From: Deltaproteobacteria bacterium
GTDB lineage: Bacteria > Desulfobacterota > Desulfovibrionia > Desulfovibrionales > Desulfovibrionaceae
Reading direction: 5' to 3'
Length of the DNA: 18,931 bases
Assembly: GCA_031280335.1 (NCBI GenBank)
Contig: JAITGZ010000207.1
Span: forward strand, 1-18,931
Part shown: piece by piece, positions 7,107 through 15,314 of the stretch
Numbering within the stretch: position 1 is the stretch's first letter
How the letters are laid out: each line of letters opens with the position of its first letter
Notes under the pieces: model-generated
Database searches by the model: none
Seen by the model: only the letters and a program-made list of their open reading frames with translations
What the model was told of the DNA's origin: nothing
Program-made: the position numbers and the translations under genes

Positions 7107-7395
7107 GGCTTTTCTCCTTGAGCGGATTGACTTTGAGGCAACTCCAAAAGTGAAGTCGTTCCGGGTATTTTGTTTTTGGAAGACATGCCATAAAAATGGC
7201 AGATTCCGTCCTTGCCTTAAACGGAAGCAAGATTGATGCCAGTGGCTATCCTCAAGCGCCGCCGCCCGATGTCGTTGTATGGACGTAATAAGAAGCGATG
7301 CAGCCGGATGCGGGCTTGGGGCAATAGCCCCAATAATGTATAATCTCAAAGTTAATTTGCTTTAGTATCTGGAGCAATTTTACTCTGAAACAGCC
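7107..7395. other. Intergenic region between qseC and the lipoprotein gene
   Basis: This 289-bp gap on the minus strand holds the dispersed element at 7304-7356, a GAGCAATTTTACTCTGA fragment of the short repeat family at 7371-7388, and a small inverted repeat TGCCAT-AAAA-ATGGCA at 7186-7201. A GAGCGGATTGACTTTGAGGC fragment at 7120-7139 also resembles the repeats. The reading frame of the lipoprotein is open back to 7349, but the translation there only covers repeat sequence, so I treat it as non-coding. No clear promoter was identified. Confidence 0.6.
7304..7356 (-). repeat. Dispersed ~50-bp intergenic element, copy B
   Basis: Read on the minus strand, this matches 16871-16921 on the plus strand at nearly every position. 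The differences are four transitions and one 2-base indel. The core is ACTTTGAGATTATACATTAT followed by a hairpin TTGGGGC-TATT-GCCCCAA (7316-7333). It begins 40 bases after the qseC stop codon, in the same orientation as qseC. The other copy lies 38 bases after the TPR gene stop, also co-oriented. A 3'-end element such as a terminator or RNA stability hairpin is the simplest reading. Confidence 0.8.
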
Positions 7396-9075
7396 CTATA
7401 TGACGGCGTTATTGAAGGTAAGGGTTACACAAAAGACGGTTTCGGCTCCATCCTGGTTTTCACGCCGCGCCCGTACACTCAGGCCGAAATGGTGAATCTC
7501 GGCGATGCGCCTGACTATGGAAAGCCCCAGACCGCTGCCGGGTTCTTCCTGTCCTGGAGGACGAAAAAAACGTTCACCCAGACGTGAGGCGTGGGCTTCC
7601 GAAAACTCCGGCGCGTTATTTTCAATGTTCAACCGGCTGTTTTCAAGATATATGCGAATATAACCGTTCCGGGGCGCATAGATGACCGCGTTATCCAAAA
7701 GATTGCGCAGAAGCATGGAAATAAGCGCCGGGTATCCTTGTATAGGGGAAGGCGCGGGCGCAAGTTCGCACTTAAGTGCCAACCCTTTTCTTTCGGCTTT
7801 AGCCCCATATTCGCGCACGATTTCATCCAGCAGAACCGGCCACTCCAGGGTGCTGCGGCAAAGCCCGGCAAAGGGGGCGTCCTGAACGGGCGGGATATCG
7901 CCCATCGCCTCCAGACGGGAAAGCTCCAAAAGCTGTTCCACCAGCCTGGCGCAGCGATCTATGCCCTGCAGCAGAAAACCCAGGGCTTCTTGTCTGGTTT
8001 CACGCCTGATCCCCCTTTGCGCGGCCACCTGAGCCTGAACCCGCAGACCGGCCAGCGGGGTTCTCAGTTCATGCGCGGCGTCAGAAATAAAAGAGCGTTC
8101 CCTGGTCAGCATGGCCTTTGTTCTTGAAAAAAAACCGTTGAGGGCTTCGGCCAGAGGCAGCGCCTCGGAAGGTATCTGGCTTAGATCCAAGGGAACCGCA
8201 TCCTCCGGAGGCCTTGTGCGCAGCCGTTTCGCCAGGGCGCGCAGCGGAGCCAGCTCGCGGCTAAGAATAAAAATAAGCCCGGACAAAAGCACGGGAAGCA
8301 GTACAAGCCAGGGCATAATCTGCTTGCTCAACATGTCCAGCATCATGTCCTGCCGGTAATCCTCCTCCTGTCCCACCGTGATGATGTGCCTGCCGTCCCT
8401 GGAGACGAGCCGGACCACGCGCCAGACGCCTTTTTCTCCAGGCAGGCGCATATCGGAAAACCCTTTTTTGTCCGGTTCAAAGGTGAAACGCCGTCCGTTT
8501 TTCCCGTCCGCCATGACCAATTCGCCGGCAATGGTGAAAACGGCAAATCCCAGCGCGTCATCTTCCAGATCGCCAGCAGCCTTTTTATCAACCCCAGGCA
8601 GCCTTTCTCTTGTTTTCAAAAATACGGCGGCTTCATTGGTAAAATCTGTTTCAGCCAGCCTTTTGGCAAAAAGCATCTGCTGGGTGTCGAAAAATTCGTT
8701 TATGTAGCCCTCACACTCCATCCAGGCGAAAAAGGCCGCGCCGAACCAGGCAAAAGCGAGAAAGGCCGTAAAAAAAAGGCTGAGACGCAGACGCAGGCTT
8801 TTTTTGCTCAAGGGCAGGCCTTGAAAACGCTCCCACAGGCGGGACAACCCCCACAGGATAAGCCGGAGTGCCGTTTCCGCCGCTTTCAGAGCCAGAGCAA
8901 TGGACGCCGCAAAGAATCTCTTAACGGCGGATAAAATCCGCCTGCGAATCTCCGGCCACAGGAATTTATCCCGCGAACTCTCGCAAAGACTCTCAAAAAT
9001 GAAACGCTCCAACGTACCGAACTTTTTTTGCAGCCGGTCAATGACGCGCCTTACGCTCTCAGGCATGGCGCTCAC
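7396..9075 (-). CDS. qseC: QseC-like sensor histidine kinase
   Basis: A membrane histidine kinase that should phosphorylate the adjacent response regulator. Of 559 residues, 1-90 form an unusual cytoplasmic extension, followed by TM1 (about 98-118), a periplasmic sensor (about 119-250), TM2 (about 253-272) and a HAMP-like linker. The H-box FISDAAHELRTP has the phosphoacceptor H335; the N-box is LLRNLLDNA (455-463) and the G2-box GSGLGLSIV (513-521). The stretch FDTQQMLFAKRL (129-140) is nearly identical to E. coli QseC. The G1 box DxGxG is replaced by ENNAPE (485-490), which may weaken ATP binding. The GTG start overlaps the qseB TGA (GTGA at 9075-9072). QseC in enterobacteria senses catecholamines and AI-3; the signal here is unknown. 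Confidence 0.92.
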   Translation of the reverse strand: MSAMPESVRRVIDRLQKKFGTLERFIFESLCESSRDKFLWPEIRRRILSAVKRFFAASIALALKAAETALRLILWGLSRLWERFQGLPLSKKSLRLRLSLFFTAFLAFAWFGAAFFAWMECEGYINEFFDTQQMLFAKRLAETDFTNEAAVFLKTRERLPGVDKKAAGDLEDDALGFAVFTIAGELVMADGKNGRRFTFEPDKKGFSDMRLPGEKGVWRVVRLVSRDGRHIITVGQEEDYRQDMMLDMLSKQIMPWLVLLPVLLSGLIFILSRELAPLRALAKRLRTRPPEDAVPLDLSQIPSEALPLAEALNGFFSRTKAMLTRERSFISDAAHELRTPLAGLRVQAQVAAQRGIRRETRQEALGFLLQGIDRCARLVEQLLELSRLEAMGDIPPVQDAPFAGLCRSTLEWPVLLDEIVREYGAKAERKGLALKCELAPAPSPIQGYPALISMLLRNLLDNAVIYAPRNGYIRIYLENSRLNIENNAPEFSEAHASRLGERFFRPPGQEEPGSGLGLSIVRRIAEIHHFGLSVRARRENQDGAETVFCVTLTFNNAVI

Positions 9076-9734
9076 GGGGCGTCTCCCAGGGCGTAGCCCA
9101 CGCCATGCACCGTTCTGATAAAGCCGTGGCCCAGCTTGCGCCTGATGCGGTGTACCAGCACCTCAACAGAATTGCTGCTTACTTCTTCTCCCCACGGATA
9201 CAGCTTGTCTTCTATCGCGCTTTTGGAAAGTACGCTCTGCTTGTTCAGAAGCATAAGCTCCACCAGCATGACTTCTTTTGGCCCCAGGGCCACCGGGCTG
9301 CCTTGCAGAAAAACCGTTCTGTTTTCAAGGCTGAAACTGACCGCGCCATGCAAAAGAAGCCGCTCCGTAATCCCGTGCCTGCGCCGCACCAGCGCGCGCA
9401 GCCGCGCCGCGACTTCTTCCAGATCAAAGGGCTTGCCCAGATAATCGTCCGCGCCCAGATTAAGACCTTCCACCTTCTGCTTGAGCGCATCCCTGGCGGT
9501 AAGCACCAATACGGGGACATCTCTGCCGGAAGCGCGCCAGCCGCGCAAAATATCCAGCCCGTCAATGCCCGGAAGGCTGAGATCGAGGATCACGGCATCG
9601 TAATCAGCGGACAAAAGGGCCTCGCGCCCCACAGCGCCGTCCTTGAACCAGTCGATGCTGAACCCGTGTTTGGATAATCCCGCTTTGATACCGTTGCCGA
9701 TGAGAAGATCGTCTTCCACCAGAAGGACGCGCAT
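9072..9734 (-). CDS. qseB: QseB-like OmpR-family response regulator
   Basis: A DNA-binding response regulator of 220 residues. The receiver domain has the acidic pocket E7-D8-D9, phosphoacceptor D51 in VILDLSLPG, T79 and K101 (GKPF). The C-terminal winged-helix domain (about 125-217) ends in SVEVLVHRIRRKLG and IRTVHGVGYALG, typical of the OmpR/PhoB subclass. The gene precedes and overlaps the sensor kinase by GTGA. The ATG at 9734 has only a weak GGAAAG site, partly within a GC-rich hairpin (9745-9760), so translation initiation may be restrained. Together with the upstream BOF-family gene it forms a ygiW-qseBC arrangement. Targets cannot be read from this window. Confidence 0.94.
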   Translation of the reverse strand: MRVLLVEDDLLIGNGIKAGLSKHGFSIDWFKDGAVGREALLSADYDAVILDLSLPGIDGLDILRGWRASGRDVPVLVLTARDALKQKVEGLNLGADDYLGKPFDLEEVAARLRALVRRRHGITERLLLHGAVSFSLENRTVFLQGSPVALGPKEVMLVELMLLNKQSVLSKSAIEDKLYPWGEEVSSNSVEVLVHRIRRKLGHGFIRTVHGVGYALGDAP

Positions 9735-9744
9735 ATCAGGCTTT

Positions 9745-9760
9745 CCGCCGCTTGCGGCGG
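9745..9760 (-). promoter_or_regulatory. Small GC hairpin directly before the qseB start
   Basis: CCGCCGC (9745-9751) and GCGGCGG (9754-9760) pair around a 2-base loop. On the minus strand the 3' arm runs into GGAAAG, the only Shine-Dalgarno-like sequence for the qseB ATG at 9734. Folding could mask ribosome binding; this is inference. Confidence 0.5.
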
Positions 9761-9763
9761 GGC

Positions 9764-9805
9764 TCTCCGCAGCTCCGGGCGCGTATGCGCCCGGAGCTGC
9801 GGAGA
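9764..9805 (-). promoter_or_regulatory. Long perfect hairpin between ygiW and qseB
   Basis: Perfect 19-base arms (9764-9782 and 9787-9805) enclose the loop GTAT (ATAC on the transcribed strand), giving a very stable GC-rich stem. It begins 9 bases after the ygiW stop and ends 29 bases before the qseB start. No T-run follows on the minus strand. It may therefore act as a pause, attenuator or RNase barrier that keeps ygiW mRNA above qseBC mRNA, rather than as a complete intrinsic terminator. The role is inference; the stem itself is exact. Confidence 0.8.
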
Positions 9806-9814
9806 TACTACATA

Positions 9815-10237
9815 CTACAGCTTGACTATACGTTTTACTTCAATTTTAACTTTCGACCAGTCCTTGTCCACCTCGCCATAAATTTCCACAAGGTCATCCG
9901 GTCCTATATCCTGCCCTTGCCACCTTTTGCCGCTGATTTCAAGCTCAATGCTGCCGGTGGCGTCCTTGAACATATAACGATCTCCGCCAAGGCTCTGAAC
10001 AATGCGCCCTTTGAGGGCCAACACGGCATCATCTTTCATGCCCTTGGCCTGTTCCACCGTTGCCGCCGCAGGCCCGGGGCCGCTGTATCCACCCTGTCGC
10101 TCTCCTTCTCCGCCCTCTCCGGCAAAAGCCTGCGCAGCGCCCAGGATAAACATAAATAAAAACGCCGGCATCCAGACATAAAAATAATATTTTTTTATAC
10201 TATTGCCGACTGCTGCGTACACATCTTTTACTATCAC
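9815..10237 (-). CDS. ygiW: YgiW/VisP-like periplasmic BOF (OB-fold) protein
   Basis: A small periplasmic protein of the bacterial OB-fold family (YgiW, VisP), linked in enterobacteria to stress responses. GTG at 10237 follows GGAGG with 5 bases between and is preferred over an upstream TTG at 10249. The 140-residue product has an N-terminal signal with hydrophobic core (MPAFLFMFILGAA) and likely cleavage after AQAFA (39). A GGYSGPG stretch follows, then the BOF domain (about 60-140) with TVEQAKGMKDD, YMFKDATGSIELEI, KRWQGQDI and GEVDKDW, which track E. coli YgiW closely. It lies upstream of and co-oriented with qseBC, separated by two hairpins. Similar ygiW-qseBC linkage is known in Aggregatibacter. 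Ligand and role here are unknown. Confidence 0.92.
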   Translation of the reverse strand: MIVKDVYAAVGNSIKKYYFYVWMPAFLFMFILGAAQAFAGEGGEGERQGGYSGPGPAAATVEQAKGMKDDAVLALKGRIVQSLGGDRYMFKDATGSIELEISGKRWQGQDIGPDDLVEIYGEVDKDWSKVKIEVKRIVKL

Positions 10238-10259
10238 GATGTCCTCCAATGATAAAATT

Positions 10260-10287
10260 TTTATATGAATAATAATTTATCTGCCAA
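10260..10287 (-). promoter_or_regulatory. Candidate sigma70 promoter for ygiW-qseBC
   Basis: On the minus strand a -35 box TTGGCA (10287-10282) and a -10 box TATAAA (10265-10260) are separated by 16 bases, each one mismatch from consensus. Initiation would fall near 10253, about 16 bases upstream of the GTG start, just before the GGAGG site. Both boxes were found by eye and the surrounding AT-richness raises the chance of coincidence. Confidence 0.5.
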
Positions 10288-10348
10288 TACAGAACATCAC
10301 ATTTATATTACATATTACTTACATAATAAAAATTTATTTTTCATAAAA

Positions 10349-10378
10349 ATTATTTTCATACCATTGATATGAAATAAT
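10349..10378 (-). terminator. Possible terminator of the methyltransferase gene
   Basis: Arms ATTATTTTCATA (10349-10360) and TATGAAATAAT (10368-10378) pair with one bulged base around a 7-base loop. On the minus strand the stem is followed by AATTTTTATG, including five T. It lies about 20 bases after the methyltransferase stop codon. The stem is AT-rich and so weak; an operator for a dimeric regulator of ygiW is an alternative reading. Confidence 0.4.
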
Positions 10379-10398
10379 CTTTAAAATAATATACATGT

Positions 10399-11022
10399 TT
10401 ATGGTTTGTATAATTCCACACGCGCCGGAGGCATATTCACCCATACCACTGAAGCTGAAAGGGGTACAAATCCATTATCACGTAGTGGATATTTGAGCCA
10501 TAGGGCATAGCTGTACTGAATGAGTACGCCTCCTCTTTCCCGCAGTACCATATGCGTTTCACGCAATATGTTTGCAGAGAGCCGCGTCCCCAGTACCCTG
10601 AAAGGCAGCGAAGAAACAATGGCCGATATCTTCCTGCCCGGCGCTTCACGATCCAAAACTTTTTTCAGTTCCCTGGCATCGGCGACCACAAAACGGACGC
10701 CAGGGCAGCGTGCCGCAAAAAGTCCTCTGAAATCGCTTATGGCCTCAATGGCGATGATCCTCTCCTTGGCAATGCCCGAACGCAGCATGCGCGCGCTGAC
10801 CGACCCAGGCCCGGCCCCAAGATCCACAACCAGACCATCGTCTTCCTTGGAAATTCCACCGAGCAGCCTTCTGGTCAAGGCAGCGCCGCTCGGACATACG
10901 GAACCCACTGTGGCCGGGCGTTTCATAAATTCGAAAAGAAAAGCGCCCGCGCCCAGCAAGCCGCCCACATAAGAACGGACCCGCCGTGTGCCGCGAGCGT
11001 TAAATTTGGATGTTTCCAACAT
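10399..11022 (-). CDS. SAM-dependent methyltransferase, phospholipid N-methyltransferase (PmtA)-like
   Basis: A 207-residue class I SAM methyltransferase. The SAM-binding motif I is VVDLGAGPGSV (65-75), followed by an acidic strand end IAIE (90-93) and a motif IV-like SSLPFRVLG (137-145). The N-terminal stretch FMKRPATVGSVCPSGAALTR (32-51) is characteristic of proteins annotated as rRNA adenine dimethylase-like or PmtA-type phospholipid N-methyltransferases, which convert phosphatidylethanolamine toward phosphatidylcholine. The substrate cannot be fixed from sequence; protein or rRNA targets remain possible. The ATG at 11022 has only a weak GGGG upstream. It lies divergent to ccmE across 258 bp and upstream of ygiW on the same strand, with no obvious functional link to either. 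Confidence 0.8.
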   Translation of the reverse strand: MLETSKFNARGTRRVRSYVGGLLGAGAFLFEFMKRPATVGSVCPSGAALTRRLLGGISKEDDGLVVDLGAGPGSVSARMLRSGIAKERIIAIEAISDFRGLFAARCPGVRFVVADARELKKVLDREAPGRKISAIVSSLPFRVLGTRLSANILRETHMVLRERGGVLIQYSYALWLKYPLRDNGFVPLSASVVWVNMPPARVELYKP

Positions 11023-11070
11023 GACTGACCCCGTTGGCTTATGCCTGTCTTCAGAAAAAAATATAAAACA

Positions 11071-11100
11071 ATTATGACAAAAATATTACATCAAGGACAA
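11071..11100 (-). promoter_or_regulatory. Candidate promoter for the methyltransferase gene
   Basis: On the minus strand TTGTCC (11100-11095) and CATAAT (11076-11071) are 18 bases apart, in an AT-rich stretch 49-78 bases upstream of the ATG. The -10 box is one mismatch from consensus, the -35 box two. Support is weak and by eye. Confidence 0.35.
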
Positions 11101-11168
11101 AAATTACCGTTAAGGCGTGCCGTATTTAAGGCCATAGCCCCCAAATTTGAAGCATACTTGGGACAAGA

Positions 11169-11209
11169 TTGCAACAACGCTTGCCAGGCGGGATAAAAAT
11201 CTGTATGTA
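11169..11209 (+). promoter_or_regulatory. Candidate promoter region for the ccm operon
   Basis: Two overlapping -35/-10 pairs with 17-base spacing are visible: TTGCAA (11169) with GATAAA (11192), and TTGCCA (11181) with TATGTA (11204). Both are imperfect. The location between the divergent methyltransferase and ccmE fits a promoter for the ccm operon, but the exact boxes are uncertain. Confidence 0.3.
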
Positions 11210-11220
11210 AATACCGTTTC

Positions 11221-11245
11221 GGCTGACCAGCCACACAGGTCAGCC
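11221..11245 (+). promoter_or_regulatory. Hairpin in the ccmE leader
   Basis: Perfect 8-base arms GGCTGACC (11221-11228) and GGTCAGCC (11238-11245) enclose a 9-base loop, 35 bases upstream of the ccmE ATG. A TTTTT run follows at 11258, too far from the stem for a normal terminator. It may be a leader regulatory hairpin or an operator. Confidence 0.45.
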
Positions 11246-11280
11246 TCCATGTCGCGGTTTTTCTTGCAAGGACTGACTTC

Positions 11281-11691
11281 ATGCTCAAAAAGCACAGCAA
11301 GGTTTTGTATGTTGCGGCCCTGGTCATATTCGCCTCCAGCATCGGTTATATGGCCTTTTCCGGCTTTGCCGGAGGATCGGCCTACTTCATCGATGTGGCC
11401 GATGCCTTGGCTCTGCCCCGGGACAAGACGCACCCGGTGCGCCTTTTCGGCAAGGTGGGGGCTGACGGCATAGGCACGCCGGACGAAGGCATAGGGGTAC
11501 GTTTTCAGCTTGAGGACAACAAGAACGCCGCCAAGTCGCTTTGGGTTACTTTCAAAGGGGCGGTGCCGGACGCCTTCGCGCCCGGCGCGGAAGTTATTGT
11601 GGAGGGCTTATATCAGGGCGGGCAAAACAATTTTGCCGCCAAAAAACTGATGACCCAATGCCCTTCAAAATACAAAAAAAGAGAAAGCTGA
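11281..11691 (+). CDS. ccmE: CcmE, heme chaperone (CxxxY variant)
   Basis: CcmE binds heme covalently on the periplasmic face of the inner membrane and passes it to CcmF for attachment to apocytochrome c. The 136-residue protein has an N-terminal anchor (about 8-27), an OB-fold core (about 50-125, including VRLFGKVG and VRFQLEDN) and the C-terminal motif CPSKY (127-131). Canonical CcmE uses HxxxY; the cysteine version is the known variant in Desulfovibrio and some archaea. The ATG follows AAGGA with 8 bases between. It is the first gene of a seven-gene cytochrome c maturation operon and is 134 bases upstream of ccmF. Confidence 0.94.
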   Translation: MLKKHSKVLYVAALVIFASSIGYMAFSGFAGGSAYFIDVADALALPRDKTHPVRLFGKVGADGIGTPDEGIGVRFQLEDNKNAAKSLWVTFKGAVPDAFAPGAEVIVEGLYQGGQNNFAAKKLMTQCPSKYKKRES

Positions 11692-11825
11692 ACTTTCGCT
11701 CCCTCCCCTCCCTTTTGGACGTAAACGGGCCTGCCCCACTCCTTGCGGGCGGCGGCACTGTTTGCGTGTTTGAAAGGCTGAAAGGCGCAAAGGCGAATGC
11801 AACCGTTTTTTACATGGAGCGCTGA

Positions 11826-13958
<2,133 letters not shown>

Positions 13959-13977
13959 CGGATGACTTGAGCGCGCC

Positions 13978-14637
13978 ATGCTGCTGCGTTTGGACAAGGT
14001 AGCCAAATTTTACGGCCGTAAGATAATCTTCAAAGGGGTCAGCCTGGAACTGGAGGCGGGGCGGATTCTGCTGCTCTGCGGTGCCAACGGGGCGGGCAAG
14101 AGTACCCTGCTCAAGATCATGGCCGGGCTGATCCGGCCGGATGCCGGACGGGCGGCGCACACCCTGACGACAAACGGCCGCCTGGGGTACATGGGGCATC
14201 AGACCTTCATTTATCCAGCCATGAACGCGCTGGAAAACCTGCGTTTCTGGGCCGGTATGCACGGCCTGGAGTATAGGGCAAGCGACCTCGCCGCGCTCCT
14301 GCAACGGGTCAATTTGCTCCCCTTCGCGGCGGAAAAAGCCGGGGCCTTTTCACGCGGCATGGCCCAGCGGCTGAACTTGGCCCGTATTCTGTTGTTGGAA
14401 CCGGAGCTGCTCCTGCTGGACGAGCCGGCCACCGGCATGGACGCTCCCTCCAGGGCCATGCTGGAGGCGGAGATTATTGCCGCCGCCGCCCGAGGGGCGG
14501 GCATAGTCTGGATCAGCCACAGCCTGGAAGCGGATCTGCCCAGGGCGCACCAGGCGGCGCTGCTGGAGGGGGGGCGTCTGGCCTTTCTTGGGAGCGCGAC
14601 GGATTACGCGCGCCTGCTGACAGGAGCGGGGGCATGA
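13978..14637 (+). CDS. ccmA: CcmA, heme-release ABC transporter ATPase
   Basis: CcmA is the cytoplasmic ATPase of the CcmABCD complex; ATP hydrolysis releases holo-CcmE from CcmC. The 219 residues show Walker A GANGAGKST (35-43), a Q-loop around GYMGHQTF (70-77), the ABC signature region FSRGMAQRLNLAR (124-136), Walker B LLLLDEP (144-150) with catalytic E149, and the H-loop histidine H181. The signature reads SRGMA instead of the usual LSGGQ, as in other CcmA proteins. It starts 19 bases after ccmF with only a weak ribosome binding site, and its TGA overlaps the ccmB ATG by four bases (ATGA). Confidence 0.95.
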   Translation: MLLRLDKVAKFYGRKIIFKGVSLELEAGRILLLCGANGAGKSTLLKIMAGLIRPDAGRAAHTLTTNGRLGYMGHQTFIYPAMNALENLRFWAGMHGLEYRASDLAALLQRVNLLPFAAEKAGAFSRGMAQRLNLARILLLEPELLLLDEPATGMDAPSRAMLEAEIIAAAARGAGIVWISHSLEADLPRAHQAALLEGGRLAFLGSATDYARLLTGAGA

Positions 14638-15311
14638 TCCGGGCGGCCCTGCTTATGGCCCGCAAAGACCTGCTCCTGCTCTGCGCGCGCGGTGCCGGGC
14701 TGGCCCAGGCCCTGCTGCTCGGCCTGCTGCTGCTCTTTATTTTCAGCCTGGCCCGGGGCATAGCCGAAGAATTTTCCGCCCAGGCCGCTTCCGCTGTGTT
14801 CTGGATGGCCACGCTCTTCTGCCAGGTACTCATTTTCAACGCCCTGTACGCCCTGGAAGAAGACAACGGCCAGCGCCAGGCCCTGCTCATGCTGCCCGTC
14901 CCGGAGCAAAGCATATGGGCGGGCAAGGGTTTGGCCGGAATGGTCATTCTTTTGGCGGCCCAAGGCGTATTTATCCCGGCCACCGTGGTTTTTTTGGATC
15001 AGGACATCCAAGGCGGCCTCCTGGGCGGACTACGCCTGATCCTCACGGCCGATCTGGGTCTGGCCGCCGCAGGGTCGCTCTTGGGCGCTCTCGCCCAGGG
15101 CCGCGCCGCCAGGGAGTCGCTGCTCAGCGTTATCATCTTTCCCCTGCTGCTGCCGCTGCTCCTGGCCGCCATACGCCTGGGAGCTGAGGCCATCTCCGGT
15201 GCCGGGCTGGAGGAGGCGGAAAACTGGTTCAGGCTGCTGCTTGTTTTTGACGGGCTTTTTCTGGCCGCAGGGCTTGCCCTGTTCGGTTTCATTTACAACG
15301 CGCAGGAGTAG
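14634..15311 (+). CDS. ccmB: CcmB, heme exporter membrane permease
   Basis: CcmB is the permease partner of CcmA. The 225-residue protein is almost wholly hydrophobic with about six predicted membrane helices, beginning with the typical N-terminus IRAALLMARKDLLLLCARG (2-20). The acidic stretch between helices 2 and 3 (ALEEDNGQRQALLMLPVPEQ) is a CcmB hallmark, matching the LE.D...G.LEQL.L.P segment of the family. It overlaps ccmA by ATGA and is followed after 3 bases by ccmC, whose AGGAG Shine-Dalgarno lies inside the end of ccmB. No anomalies were seen. Confidence 0.94.
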   Translation: MIRAALLMARKDLLLLCARGAGLAQALLLGLLLLFIFSLARGIAEEFSAQAASAVFWMATLFCQVLIFNALYALEEDNGQRQALLMLPVPEQSIWAGKGLAGMVILLAAQGVFIPATVVFLDQDIQGGLLGGLRLILTADLGLAAAGSLLGALAQGRAARESLLSVIIFPLLLPLLLAAIRLGAEAISGAGLEEAENWFRLLLVFDGLFLAAGLALFGFIYNAQE

Positions 15312-15314
15312 CGC

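Larger units (their letters stand above)
10250..10398 (-). other. AT-rich spacer between the methyltransferase and ygiW
   Basis: These 149 bp are far more AT-rich than the rest of the window. They hold the probable ygiW promoter (10260-10287) and an imperfect hairpin (10349-10378) that could end the methyltransferase transcript. No coding sequence was seen. The base composition suggests a segment or insertion boundary of different history, or simply a strong AT-rich promoter. Confidence 0.65.

Noticed and set aside
7107..7349. Upstream extension of the lipoprotein reading frame back to 7349
   Set aside because: The extra residues translate the dispersed repeat, and a ribosome binding site exists for the GTG at 7106.
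11659..11825. A 55-codon open frame bridging ccmE and ccmF, ending in TGA overlapping the ccmF start
   Set aside because: It starts inside ccmE without a ribosome binding site, and the product is low complexity with no recognisable fold.
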